Numbered from the stretch's first letter, positions 53,811-64,000 are shown. The stretch: 64,000 nucleotides of DNA from Streptomyces sp. NBC_00353 (GCF_036108815.1 NZ_CP107985.1:5456001-5520000), one strand, 5' to 3'. The notes: generated by a model not told the origin, from the sequence alone. A program made the numbers and translations.

Positions 53811-54063
53811 GCACGTCCCCGGACGTCCCGGCCCGCTGCCCGAGCGCCTCTGCCCTATGGACACCGGTCCGTCAGCACCTTTGCCCAAAGCCATTCCATC
53901 GAGTGACGGCTGAGCCATCCGGATGACGCCCGCCGAGGCCCCAACTAGGGTGCGGCGCAAGCGTTCCGGCACTTGGCCCACCGGCATTGCGATGTCGGTG
54001 ACGGGTGCCACAGTGGGGGAGTGAGCACTACCGCCGCGGGGGCAGAGGGGGTGACGTCCGGCC
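53811..54063 (+). other. non-coding part of the 316-nt purD downstream gap
   Basis: No credible reading frame on either strand. Composition is lower-GC than the flanks in places. The candidate promoter for the 54064 gene must lie here, but no clear -10/-35 pair stands out. A GGGGGTGA purine run just before 54064 can serve as ribosome site. Confidence 0.45.
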
Positions 54064-55824
54064 GTGTCCGGTACCGGTACTGGTGAGGAGCTGGGTGTGC
54101 AGGCTGCGCGCGCCCGAGCTCTTGCCCTGCTGCGCATCCGCAGCAGGGCAACGGCCGTGGCCCTGCTGCCGGCGGCGGTCGCCGTCGTGCTGCTCGTCGC
54201 GAGCGCGCAGGGCCGCATCGGCGGTGGCGGTTGGGACGCAGCGCGCTGGGCCGTGACGGCCTGCGCGGCGGTCGTGCTGCTGGGCGCCGCGGCGGTCTCG
54301 GTCGCGATCGTACGAGCGAGGCCGGCGGTCAGTCCGACGGTCCCGCTCACCGAGCAGGCCGCCCCCGATCTGTACCGGCTGGTCCGGGACCTCGCCGACC
54401 GGCTCGGCGTACCCGCACCGTCGGCCATAGCCCTGACGCCCGACTGCGACAGCTGGCTGGAGGACCGCACACACCCCTCAGCACAGCCCGCTGAGAGCTC
54501 GGCGACCCGGCCCGCCGCCTCCGGTGGCCGCCGTCATCGGGTGCCGGTGGCGCCCGTGCTGGTCATCGGGTCGCCGTTCCTGTGGTGGATGCGGGTTGCC
54601 GAGCTACGGGCGGTGCTCGCCCCGGTCGTCGCGGGTACGGGCCCCGCCGCCCACCCCGATATAGCCGCCGCCCGCCGTTTCGTACGAGGGCTGGACGGCG
54701 CGGTCGCCGATGCGGCCGTCCCCGCCCCCGGACGGTTCGCGCGGCTGCGCGGGCTGCCGCGCGGCCTCGTCGGCTGGATCGCCCGGCTGCTCCTGCGCAG
54801 CTGTCGCGGCCATGCCGCCGCGATGGAGCGGGGTGTCGCCGCCGCCGCGTCCGAGCGTGCACAGGCTGTGGATTACGGGCTGCGGATCGCGGCCCAGGAG
54901 CAGGTCGGCCTTGCCTACGCGGGCTGGGACCGGCTGCTCACCCGGGTCGCGCTGCCGGCCTGGCGGATGGGCCGCTGGCCGTCCCGGCTCGACGCGGGCG
55001 TCGTCTCCGCCCTCACCGAGCTCTCCCGGCGCGATCGCCTCGCCGAGGGCTTCACCTCCCGACTCGGCGAGCGCCCCGCCTGCGACCTCCTCGAGGAGCC
55101 GGGCGCGGCCGACGAGGCGGCCTCGCTGCTCGCCGCCCGCCTCTTCCACGGCGGCCCCGCAGAGACCGGTCCCGACTGGTCCCCGGTCGACTGGCAGCAG
55201 TACCCGGAAGAGGTTGTCGACCGGAAGTGGCGTACCGAAGCGGCCCGCCTGCTCCGCGTCCTCGATGCGATGGGTGTACGCCCCGCCCCGGCCGGAGGAC
55301 CCGACGAGGCGGTCGGGGGTGCCGGGGCCGTCCGGGCTTTCGGGGCACACGGCGCCGGTGTCGCCGTGCCCACGCTGGCCCGGGTCGTCGAGCAGCTCTC
55401 CGGCCCGGACGGGCGGGGCGAGGAGCTCGCGGCCGGGATCAGCGCGGCGGTGGCCCGCGAGGAGGCCGCAGCCCCGCAGCAGCCCCCGGCAGGCTCGCCC
55501 GCGGGCGCCGCCTCCGACGGTGACGCCCTGGACTTCTGGGGCCCCGACCCCCTGCCGCTCTTCCCGCTCCAGCCGCCCCGTACCGGCACGGAGCTGCTCG
55601 CCGACCATGTCGCGGCGATGGTCTGCTGCGCCGCCGTGGACACGGCAGGCGCGGCGCCCGGGCTCGACTGGCTCGACGGGCCGGCCCTGCTGGTCGACGG
55701 CGAGCGCCGGGCCGATCTGGGCAGTCCCGTGCTCAGCCTGGTCGAGGACGGGGACGCCGGACCGCTGCGTTGCTGGCTCGCCTCGGTCGGCGTCCGTACC
55801 GACAAGCCCGTCCGCCTCGTGTGA
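54064..55824 (+). CDS. large membrane protein resembling an inactive M48-type peptidase
   Basis: A 586-residue protein with two N-terminal transmembrane helices (about 30-50 and 60-82) and a long cytoplasmic or external Ala/Arg/Leu-rich region. The arrangement of the first 110 residues (membrane pair followed by LYRLVRDLADRLGVPAPSAIAL) resembles M48/HtpX-like peptidases just ahead of their catalytic part. However, no HExxH zinc motif follows, so it is not an active M48 enzyme by inspection. The function is unknown. GTG 54064 is used. It sits between purD and purC with a DMFase-like gene; no metabolic link to purines is evident. Confidence 0.7.
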   Translation: MSGTGTGEELGVQAARARALALLRIRSRATAVALLPAAVAVVLLVASAQGRIGGGGWDAARWAVTACAAVVLLGAAAVSVAIVRARPAVSPTVPLTEQAAPDLYRLVRDLADRLGVPAPSAIALTPDCDSWLEDRTHPSAQPAESSATRPAASGGRRHRVPVAPVLVIGSPFLWWMRVAELRAVLAPVVAGTGPAAHPDIAAARRFVRGLDGAVADAAVPAPGRFARLRGLPRGLVGWIARLLLRSCRGHAAAMERGVAAAASERAQAVDYGLRIAAQEQVGLAYAGWDRLLTRVALPAWRMGRWPSRLDAGVVSALTELSRRDRLAEGFTSRLGERPACDLLEEPGAADEAASLLAARLFHGGPAETGPDWSPVDWQQYPEEVVDRKWRTEAARLLRVLDAMGVRPAPAGGPDEAVGGAGAVRAFGAHGAGVAVPTLARVVEQLSGPDGRGEELAAGISAAVAREEAAAPQQPPAGSPAGAASDGDALDFWGPDPLPLFPLQPPRTGTELLADHVAAMVCCAAVDTAGAAPGLDWLDGPALLVDGERRADLGSPVLSLVEDGDAGPLRCWLASVGVRTDKPVRLV

Positions 55825-56045
55825 CCCACGGCCCACCCCGTCCCCGCCCGCCACCGGCGGCACGGGCGGGTATCCGGAAGGGTCCGTTCCATTCACGTCA
55901 ATTCGCGACGAACGGTGACGGAGTGCATGCGTTATGTGATGTGCTGGGGATCGACGCTGACAGCCGTCGCACCACAGGCTGACACTCGGCGCACCACAGT
56001 CGGCACATCACCGTTGTCTCGGGGGATTCGAGGGAGGTAAGCGCT

Positions 56046-57506
56046 ATGGGGGCGGAGCAGATTCGTCGGTGGGAATCGGGTGCCCTCGCGCATGCCGTCT
56101 CCGACCCCTTCGGCCAGGGCCCCCTGCCCTGGCTGCGCGGCAGTGAGAACTACTTCGACGACACCGGCCAGGTCGTCCCCTGGTACGCGGATCTCGCCCT
56201 GGCCCGCGGTACCGGAGGCGGCACCCGTACCGCCGACGACGTACACCGCCAGATCAAGGGCTTCATCTCGACCGGCGCCGCGGCCCCCGGCGAGGCGATC
56301 GACTTCCACATCACCGTGGACCCGCCCCAGCAGTTCTCCGTGGACATCTACCGGATCGGCCATTACGGGGGCGACGGCGCCGCCAAGATCACCACCAGCC
56401 CGCGGCTCTCCGGCATCGTCCAGCCGCCCCCGCTCACCGCCGACCGGACCGTCTCCTGCCACCACTGGTGGCAGTCCTGGCGGTTGCAGATCCCCACCTA
56501 CTGGTCGATCGGCGCCTATGTCGCCGTGCTCACCACGGCCGACGGATACCGCTCCCACATCCCTTTCACGGTGCGTGACAACCACCCGGCCGATCTGCTG
56601 CTCGTCCTGCCGGACATCACCTGGCAGGCGTACAACCTCTACCCCGAGGACGGCCGCACCGGCGCCAGCCTGTACCACGCCTGGGACGAGCAGGGCCGGC
56701 TCCTCGGTGAGGAGGACGCCGCGGTCACCGTCTCCTTCGACCGCCCGTACGCGGGTGCCGGACTGCCGCTCCACGTCGGTCACGCCTACGACTTCATCCG
56801 CTGGGCCGAGCGGTACGGCTACGACATCGCCTACGCCGATACCCGCGATCTGCACGCGGGCCGGATCGACGTCAGCCGCTACCGGGGCCTGGTCTTCCCG
56901 GGCCACGACGAGTACTGGTCGGTCCCGATGCGCCGCACGGTGGAGGCCGCCCGGGACGGCGGAACCTCGCTGGTCTTCCTCTCCGCCAACACCATGTACT
57001 GGCAGGTCAGCCTCTCACCGTCGCCGTCCGGCGTGCCGGACCGGCTGCTCACCTGCCGCAAGCGCCGCGGCCCGGGGAAGCCCGCGCTCTGGCGCGAGGT
57101 CGACCGGGCCGAGCAGCAGCTTCTCGGCATCCAGTACGCGGGCCGGGTCCCCGACCCCCACCCCCTGGTCGTACGGAACGCGGAGCACTGGCTCTGGGAC
57201 GCGACCGGGGCCGACGAGGGCGACGAGATCGACGGCCTGGTCGCGGGCGAGGCCGACCGCTACTTCCCGCGCACCACACTCCCCCAGCACGAGAACCGCA
57301 TCCTGCTCGCCCACTCCCCCTACCAGGACAGCGAAGGCACGACGCGCCACCAGGAGACGTCCCTGTACCGGGCCCCTTCAGGCGCCCTCGTCTTCGCCTC
57401 CGGCACCTTCGCCTGGTCCCCGGCGCTGGACCGCCCCGGCCATGTGGACCCGCGCATCCAGCGCGCCACCGCGAATCTCCTCGACCGCATCTGCAAACAC
57501 GCCTGA
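56046..57506 (+). CDS. N,N-dimethylformamidase beta-subunit-like protein
   Basis: A 486-residue soluble protein matching the C-terminal domain of DMFase large subunits (DUF6605). Features: SVDIYRIGHYGGDGA in the jelly-roll N-terminal part (about residues 98-112); LLVLPDITWQAYNLYPEDG (about 182-200); the flavodoxin/GATase-like YRGLVFPGHDEYWS (about 279-292) that houses conserved acidic/His metal residues; and a closing LVFASGTFAWSPALD. True DMFase also needs a small alpha subunit, not found nearby, so the amide substrate is unknown. ATG 56046 has GGGAGG upstream. No signal peptide. Placed between an unknown membrane gene and purC. Confidence 0.8.
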   Translation: MGAEQIRRWESGALAHAVSDPFGQGPLPWLRGSENYFDDTGQVVPWYADLALARGTGGGTRTADDVHRQIKGFISTGAAAPGEAIDFHITVDPPQQFSVDIYRIGHYGGDGAAKITTSPRLSGIVQPPPLTADRTVSCHHWWQSWRLQIPTYWSIGAYVAVLTTADGYRSHIPFTVRDNHPADLLLVLPDITWQAYNLYPEDGRTGASLYHAWDEQGRLLGEEDAAVTVSFDRPYAGAGLPLHVGHAYDFIRWAERYGYDIAYADTRDLHAGRIDVSRYRGLVFPGHDEYWSVPMRRTVEAARDGGTSLVFLSANTMYWQVSLSPSPSGVPDRLLTCRKRRGPGKPALWREVDRAEQQLLGIQYAGRVPDPHPLVVRNAEHWLWDATGADEGDEIDGLVAGEADRYFPRTTLPQHENRILLAHSPYQDSEGTTRHQETSLYRAPSGALVFASGTFAWSPALDRPGHVDPRIQRATANLLDRICKHA

Positions 57507-57617
57507 ACGACACGTCACCGCCGCCACGTACTGCCGCTGCTCCACCCCGCTCCACCCCACCCCATCCGGATACGGGACAATCGGAACGACTCCTGGATCA
57601 ACCTACGCGGAGGCAGC

Positions 57618-58517
57618 GTGTCCGGATTCGTAGAAAAGCCCGAGCCCGTGGTGGTCCCCGGACTCACCCACCTCCACACCGGCAAGGTGCGGGATCTTTA
57701 CCGGAACGAGGCGGGCGACCTCGTCATGGTCGCCAGCGACCGTATGTCCGCGTACGACTGGGTCCTGCCCACCGAGATCCCCGACAAGGGGCGCGTCCTG
57801 ACCCGGCTGTCGCTGTGGTGGTTCGACCAGCTCTCCGATCTCGTCCCGAACCACGTGCTGTCCACGGAGCTCCCCGCCGGGGCGCCCGCGGACTGGGCCG
57901 GCCGGACGCTGATCTGCAAGTCGCTGCGGATGGTCCCGGTCGAGTGTGTCGCCCGCGGCTATCTCACCGGCTCGGGCCTCGTCGAGTACAACGCGTCCCG
58001 TACGGTCTGCGGCCTCGCCCTCCCCGAGGGCCTCGTCGACGGCTCCGAACTCCCGGCGCCGATCTTCACCCCCGCCACCAAGGCGGCCGTCGGTGACCAC
58101 GACGAGAACGTGTCGTACGAGGAAGTGGCCCGCGAGGTCGGCACGGAGACCGCGGCCCGGCTGCGCCGCACCACCCTCGACGTCTACGCCCGGGCCCGGG
58201 ACATCGCCCGTGAGCGCGGCATCATTCTCGCGGACACGAAGTTCGAGTTCGGCTTCGACGGTGACGAGCTGATCATCGCGGACGAGGTGCTGACGCCGGA
58301 CTCGTCGCGCTTCTGGCCGGCCGCCGCCTGGGAGCCGGGCAAGGCCCAGCCCTCGTACGACAAGCAGTTCGTACGGGACTGGCTGACCTCGCCGGCCTCC
58401 GGCTGGGACCGCAAGAGCGAACAGCCGCCCCCGGCACTGCCGCAGGAGATCGTCGACGCGACCCGGTCGAAGTACCTGGAGGCGTACGAGCTCCTCACCG
58501 GCAACACCTGGCAGTAG
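57618..58517 (+). CDS. purC: phosphoribosylaminoimidazole-succinocarboxamide synthase (SAICAR synthetase)
   Basis: A 299-residue enzyme joining CAIR and aspartate with ATP. N-terminal HTGKVRDLYRNE, the VASDRMSAYDWVLPTEIPDKG block, the conserved VECVARGYLTGSG, and ILADTKFEFGFDGDELIIADEVLTPDSSRFWP near the active site are all standard. The length matches the larger purC type. GTG 57618 (VSGFVEKPE) with GGAGG upstream. A strong terminator follows, then tRNA-Gly on the other strand. Confidence 0.97.
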   Translation: MSGFVEKPEPVVVPGLTHLHTGKVRDLYRNEAGDLVMVASDRMSAYDWVLPTEIPDKGRVLTRLSLWWFDQLSDLVPNHVLSTELPAGAPADWAGRTLICKSLRMVPVECVARGYLTGSGLVEYNASRTVCGLALPEGLVDGSELPAPIFTPATKAAVGDHDENVSYEEVAREVGTETAARLRRTTLDVYARARDIARERGIILADTKFEFGFDGDELIIADEVLTPDSSRFWPAAAWEPGKAQPSYDKQFVRDWLTSPASGWDRKSEQPPPALPQEIVDATRSKYLEAYELLTGNTWQ

Positions 58518-58523
58518 GAAACG

Positions 58524-58558
58524 AAGAAGGCCCCGGTCACGAGGACCGGGGCCTTCTT
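58524..58558. terminator. terminator of purC and of the opposing tRNA-Gly
   Basis: 15-bp perfect stem AAGAAGGCCCCGGTC/GACCGGGGCCTTCTT around ACGAG, directly between the purC stop and the 3' end of the minus-strand tRNA. Likely bidirectional. Confidence 0.9.
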
Positions 58559-58561
58559 GCG

Positions 58562-58637
58562 TGGAGCGAACGACGAGGTTCGAACTCGCGACCTCAACCT
58601 TGGCAAGGTTGCGCTCTACCAGCTGAGCTACGTTCGC
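58562..58637 (-). tRNA. tRNA-Gly(GCC), CCA encoded
   Basis: A 76-nt minus-strand tRNA including an encoded CCA. Acceptor GCGAACG/CGTTCGC, anticodon loop TTGCCAA giving GCC, T-arm AGTTCGAACCT. Unlike the other tRNAs in the window it carries the 3' CCA in the gene. Confidence 0.96.
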
Positions 58638-58659
58638 ATGCGCCGAAGCGCGAGAACCA

Positions 58660-59271
58660 CTATACCCATCCTCGTTCCCGCTCGAGACGCACTGCCGCGT
58701 GACAGTTTTCCGCGCCGAGCTTCGAGGCGGCCGCGGAGAGGTGGTTCCGTACGGTCCCCTGCGACAGGGGCGCCCGCTCCGCGATCTCCGCCACCGGCGC
58801 CCCGTCCGCCGCCAGTTCCCGTACCTCGGCCTTGCGCAAGGTCAGCGGCGAGTCCCCGGCGGAGATCGCGGCGGCGGCCAACTCCGGGTCCACATAACGG
58901 TTTCCGGCGTGCACGGTACGGATGATGCCGGCCGGCTGCCGGGCGCTGACCGCCTTCGGCACGAACGCCCGCACACCCGCCGCGAGCGCCCGCTTCAGAT
59001 GTCCGGGGCGGCCGTGACCGGTCGCGATCATGGTCCGGCAGCCGGGCAGTTCGGCCCGCAGCGATGTGGCCACACTCACACCGTCCGCACCCGGCATCTG
59101 CAGATCGAGTACCGCCACGTCGGGGCAGCGGGCCCGCGCCATGGCGAGAGCCTCCGGACCGGCGGCCGCCTCCGCCACCACGACGAGGTCGTCCTCCAGC
59201 GCGATCAGCGCGGCGAGCGCACCGCGGATCAGATGCTCGTCATCGGCGAGCAGTACGCGTATCGCGGTCCC
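58660..59271 (-). pseudogene. NarL/DesR-type response regulator with no usable start codon
   Basis: Reading frame of about 203 residues with a complete receiver and DNA-binding domain. Receiver: IRVLLADDEHL (acidic pair), VLDLQMPGADG (phosphoacceptor), FVPKAVS (Lys). LuxR-type helix-turn-helix: LTLRKAEVRELAADGAPVAE, then GTVRNHLSAAASKL. The expected start before TAIRVLL is GGG (59269-59271) where a GTG would be; no ATG, GTG or TTG occurs between the in-frame stop upstream and the receiver strand. The first in-frame GTG is at 59181, which would remove the acidic pair and leave a truncated 173-residue protein. A CTG start cannot be excluded. Either a recently decayed gene or a start-codon base error. 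Confidence 0.7.
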
Positions 59272-59437
59272 GCCGCCCCTCCAGGACCGCCGGACGGGCT
59301 TCCCTGCGGGCCGGCGGGACCTTCGCCGTCAGCCTGAACAGCCCGTCGACCCGCGTGCCACGGAGAAGGAGATCCCGGGCACGGCCTCGAAGCCGCCGGC
59401 GTGACGTCGCCGCATTCCGTCCGCCTCGATCACGCAT
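59240..59437 (-). pseudogene. possible C-terminal remnant of a sensor histidine kinase
   Basis: A 65-codon frame directly upstream of and overlapping the response regulator. Its RVDGLFRLTAKVPP element resembles the C-terminal end of DesK-type histidine kinases (typically ending FRLTATLP or similar). The rest of the kinase (HisKA_3, ATPase boxes) is absent from the flanking sequence, so this would be a stub left after deletion. The match is short, so confidence is low. Confidence 0.4.
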
Positions 59438-59553
59438 TCATCGCCGGTATGCCTTCAGGCTTCCGCCGGATGGCGGCCGCAAGCAGTGCGAGCTGTCACC
59501 ACTGCCCGTCACAAACGTCATGGGTAGTCACGGAGCAGGGCGCCGGAATACGC

Positions 59554-59587
59554 CGAAGGCCCTGGTCGATATCGACCAGGGCCTTCG
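59554..59587. terminator. 34-bp perfect palindrome, likely terminator of tRNA-Gly
   Basis: CGAAGGCCCTGGTCGAT and its exact complement abut with no loop. It lies 16 nt after the 3' end of the minus-strand tRNA-Gly at 59603 and may serve both directions. Confidence 0.82.
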
Positions 59588-59602
59588 AACAACACGATCA
59601 AG

Positions 59603-59675
59603 AGCGGACGACGAGATTCGAACTCGCGACCCTCACCTTGGCAAGGTGATGCTCTACCAACTGAGCCACGTCCGC
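59603..59675 (-). tRNA. tRNA-Gly(GCC), second copy
   Basis: A 73-nt minus-strand tRNA: acceptor GCGGACG/CGTCCGC, anticodon loop TTGCCAA giving GCC, T-arm AGTTCGAATCT. CCA is not encoded, in contrast to the copy at 58562. Confidence 0.95.
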
Positions 59676-59756
59676 ATTGCTGCCGCTCAGCTTTCACTGG
59701 GCGGTGCGAACACCACTCTACCTGATCCACCGGAGTGGTCCATAAGAGTGATGCAG

Positions 59757-59828
59757 AGCGGGTGACAGGAATTGCACACTGCGCCTTCCCCCTGGAAGGG
59801 GGATGTTCTGCTACTGAACTACACCCGC
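59757..59828 (-). tRNA. tRNA-Gly(UCC)
   Basis: A 72-nt minus-strand tRNA: acceptor GCGGGTG/CACCCGC, anticodon stem TCCCC/GGGGA with loop CTTCCAG, giving anticodon TCC. CCA is not encoded. Confidence 0.93.
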
Positions 59829-59954
59829 ACGCTGCGTGAGGTTCGGCCTTTTCGGCCTTGCCCCTCGGCGTGCTCCAGACTCTAGCCGACCTGATGGGGT
59901 GTCGCGCAAGTCGGTGCCTGCGGGGTGTCGTCGCAGGGTGCGTTCCGGTACCCC

Positions 59955-60290
59955 TCAACTCGCCTCGCGGAAGGCCTCGTAGACCTTCTTGGGGATCCGG
60001 CCGCGGGCCGGTACCTCCATTCGGTGGGACCGGGCCCAGGCGCGCACGGCCGCCGGGTCGGGCGCGAGCGAGGTGTGCCGGTACGACACGGGGGTCTTGC
60101 CGTGCTTGCTGGCATTTGTCTGCTTACGGCCGGCTGCCATGTACGGGGCCAGGGCCTTGCGCAGTTTCTTTGCATTGGACGGATTCAGGTCGATCTCGTA
60201 CGACTTCCCGTCCAGGGCGAAGGCAACCGTTTCCGCCGCTTCTCCCCCGTCGATGTCGTCGGAGAGCGTGACCACTACGCGCTGAGCCAC
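59955..60290 (-). CDS. lsrL: Lsr2-family nucleoid-associated protein LsrL
   Basis: A 111-residue xenogeneic-silencer family protein. N-terminal dimerisation domain (1-60: MAQRVVVTLSDDIDGGEAAET, then a beta strand around YEIDLN and a helix), and a C-terminal DNA-binding domain with an AT-hook-like RGRIP (96-100) that inserts in the minor groove of AT-rich DNA. Streptomyces has Lsr2 and the paralogue LsrL; adjacency to purSQL matches the position I recall for lsrL (SCO4076). It is followed upstream by the most A/T-rich stretch of the window, consistent with autoregulation. Confidence 0.87.
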   Translation of the reverse strand: MAQRVVVTLSDDIDGGEAAETVAFALDGKSYEIDLNPSNAKKLRKALAPYMAAGRKQTNASKHGKTPVSYRHTSLAPDPAAVRAWARSHRMEVPARGRIPKKVYEAFREAS

Positions 60291-60671
60291 GGATATTGGT
60301 CCTTTCCTGCGGCATCGGCGCTTCTGACATGCGCTGATGCCGGCCTTCCGGCTGCTGGGCGGATGGGGCCGACATGTGTCGACTGTTTAGAGGCAATACT
60401 GCTTTCCCTGCTAATCATTTGTACAGCGGTAGGCACCGCATTGTGAAGCCCAGCCAATTACCTCCGCGTGTCCGCCTTCTATGCGCGATCCTGTGAGGGT
60501 TTTTTTTGCGGGACTTTTCCCGCACGTTGTCACGGCCGATATCTCCGCGTGATCAGGGCCTGGTGATATCTACCCGCGTAGAATTTCTGGCCAGGTAGGC
60601 TGAGGTCACCTGCGGGGGTCTGGGGAGCCCCCCGGAGAAACAGCCGCACCACACCACCACCGGGAGTGCCA
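60291..60671. other. 381-nt divergent regulatory region between lsrL and purS
   Basis: No credible coding frame. It contains a T8 run (60500-60507) followed by a GCGGGA-CTTT-TCCCGC hairpin, and two GATATCT repeats (60538-60544 and 60565-60571) 27 bp apart, each followed by CGCGT-like sequence. It is the lowest-GC segment here and thus a likely Lsr2-family target. It also carries the purS promoter. Confidence 0.55.
60596..60601 (+). promoter_or_regulatory. putative -10 of the purSQL operon
   Basis: TAGGCT, 71 nt before the purS start. The -35 region is not obvious; the estimated start site near 60608 gives a leader of about 64 nt. Confidence 0.4.
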
Positions 60672-60932
60672 GTGGCACGCGTCGTAGTCGACGTCATGCT
60701 CAAGCCCGAGATCCTCGACCCGCAGGGACAGGCGGTGCAGCGTGCACTGCCCCGTCTCGGCTTCGAGGGAATCGCGGACGTACGTCAGGGAAAGCGTTTC
60801 GAGCTCGAGGTCGAGGGGCCGGTCGACGACGCCGCCCTCACCCGCATTCATGAGATGGCCGAGACGTTCCTCGCCAACACCGTCATCGAGGACTTCACCG
60901 TGAAGGTGGAGAAGGCCGAGGAGTCGAAGTGA
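60672..60932 (+). CDS. purS: phosphoribosylformylglycinamidine synthase subunit PurS
   Basis: An 86-residue PurS subunit that mediates ammonia channelling between PurQ and PurL. Conserved VVVDVMLKPEILDPQGQAVQRAL at the N-terminus and the C-terminal FLANTVIEDFTVKVE strand are complete. GTG 60672 is preferred to GTG 60666 because GGGAG lies 5 nt upstream of the former. The stop overlaps the purQ start (GTGA), so translation is coupled. Confidence 0.93.
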   Translation: MARVVVDVMLKPEILDPQGQAVQRALPRLGFEGIADVRQGKRFELEVEGPVDDAALTRIHEMAETFLANTVIEDFTVKVEKAEESK

Positions 60933-61605
60933 CTGCTCGTATCGGAGTCGTCACCTTTCCCGGCACGCTCGACGACCAGGACAGCCTGAGGGCCGTACGC
61001 GTCGCGGGCGCCGAACCCGTATCGCTGTGGCACCGCGACAAGGACCTGCACCAGGTCGACGCGGTCATCCTGGCGGGCGGTTTCTCCTACGGCGACTATC
61101 TGAGGGCCGGAGCCATCTCCCGGTTCTCGCCGGTCATGGAGACCGTCATCGAGCAGGCGAAGGCCGGAATGCCGGTCCTCGGTATCTGCAACGGCTTCCA
61201 GATTCTGACCGAGGCACATCTGCTGCCCGGCGCGATGCTGCGCAACAACCACCTGCACTTCATCTGCCGTGACCAGAAGCTGCGCGTCGAGAACGCGGAG
61301 ACGGCCTGGACCTCGGACTACTCCGCGGGCCAGGAAATCTCCGTACCGCTCAAGAACATGGACGGGCGCTACGTCGCCGACGAGCGCGTCCTCGACGAGC
61401 TGGAGGCGGAGGGCCGCGTCGCCTTCCGCTACCTGGACGTGAACCCCAACGGTTCGCTGCGCGACATCGCCGGCATCACCAATGCCGCGGGCAACGTCGT
61501 CGGTCTGATGCCGCACCCGGAGCACGCCGTCGAGCCGCTGATCGGGACCGGTCGCACCGACGGCCTCGGTTTCTTCACCTCGATCATCAAGAAGCTGGTC
61601 AACGC

Positions 61606-61609
<4 letters not shown>
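60929..61609 (+). CDS. purQ: phosphoribosylformylglycinamidine synthase subunit PurQ (glutaminase)
   Basis: A 226-residue class I glutamine amidotransferase. Catalytic Cys87 in VLGICNGFQ and the His196/Glu198 pair in PHPEH complete the triad; the N-terminal VVTFPGTLDDQD is typical. It supplies ammonia to PurL. Overlaps purS by 4 nt and purL by 4 nt (ATGA). Standard length. Confidence 0.97.
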
Positions 61610-63855
<2,246 letters not shown>

Positions 63856-63880
63856 GTCGGTTCCGTGTCAGCGCTTTGAG

Positions 63881-63916
63881 CGAAGCCCCCGTCCGGTCCA
63901 CCGGGCGGGGGCTTCG
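63881..63916 (+). terminator. terminator of the purSQL operon
   Basis: 16-bp arms CGAAGCCCCCGTCCGG/CCGGGCGGGGGCTTCG (one mismatch) around TCCA, 25 nt after the purL stop. The remaining 84 nt of the window show nothing further. Confidence 0.88.
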
Positions 63917-64000
63917 GCATCGCGTGCGTACCGGTGCCGGATCGGTCTTCGGTGGTGGTGAGCGGCAGCGCCGGTGCGGCTCGGAGTACCGCCCGGGCTC

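Noticed and set aside
58562..58637. Reading the tRNA as tRNA-Ala with anticodon GGC
   Set aside because: That comes from reading the plus strand; on the gene's strand the loop is TTGCCAA, giving GCC (Gly).
60500..60527. T8 run and adjacent hairpin as a rho-independent terminator
   Set aside because: On the plus strand the T run precedes the hairpin, and on the minus strand an A run follows it; neither is a terminator order.

Overview
The window is very GC-rich. Genes have GTG as well as ATG starts and G/C third positions, and the content is typical of Streptomyces: SSI-type protease inhibitor, Lsr2-family protein, a tandem pair of SigB/SigF-type sigma factors, F420-type PPOX and LLM flavoproteins, and TadA with its actinobacterial partner. 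I read it as a Streptomyces core-chromosome segment. Gene order (protease ... sigN-sigF ... tadA-upp ... dnaX-purD-purC-lsrL-purSQL) agrees with what I remember of the S. coelicolor region around SCO3976-SCO4079. No integrase, transposase, prophage or CRISPR array was seen. The species cannot be named from the sequence.

Layout. 0.1-4.4 kb: GDPD phosphodiesterase, PDZ serine protease, tRNA-Ser, orphan prim-pol protein and a small secreted protein. 4.6-9.5 kb: a translationally coupled five-gene operon (ACAD, MaoC-DUF35, ACAD, MaoC, Ltp2-like aldolase) with the subunit composition of the mycobacterial igr steroid side-chain genes. 9.7-12.8 kb: SigE-family sigma factor, SnoaL-like protein, acyl-CoA ligase. 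12.9-17.6 kb: a 1349-residue PAS/receiver protein and a subtilisin-inhibitor-like protein. 17.8-20.2 kb: two tRNAs, DUF2797 protein, amidohydrolase. 20.2-26.1 kb: an OmpR-type regulator, sensor kinase, GT2-GtrA transferase and GT39 transferase, apparently one envelope-glycosylation operon behind five 11-bp direct repeats. 26.1-31 kb: secreted EEP hydrolase, MFS exporter with its TetR regulator, 2-hydroxyacid dehydrogenase, F420/FMN enzyme. 31-35 kb: MarR, MFS exporter with three carboxypeptidase-regulatory-like domains, and a YceI protein carrying the same domain. 35-39 kb: two small envelope proteins, sigN, sigF, Dabb protein. 39-50 kb: two deaminases, ABM-membrane protein, FAD oxidase, upp, LytR_C protein, HerA-like ATPase, HhH-GPD protein, LLM oxidoreductase. 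50-64 kb: SRP RNA, dnaX, then purD, purC and purSQL interspersed with two odd genes, three tRNA-Gly, a decaying two-component pair and lsrL.

Working together. The 4.6-12.8 kb genes form a plausible acyl-CoA or steroid side-chain degradation set. The 20-26 kb genes couple envelope sensing to polyprenyl-linked glycosylation. The 31-35 kb genes look like a MarR-controlled export unit in which carrier and binding protein share one accessory domain. The 3' end is housekeeping (replication clamp loader, purine synthesis, SRP). All four serine tRNA isoacceptors (UGA, GCU, CGA, GGA) lie within about 47 kb. Starts, operators and promoters come from reading the sequence by eye; family names come from motif recognition, not database searches.
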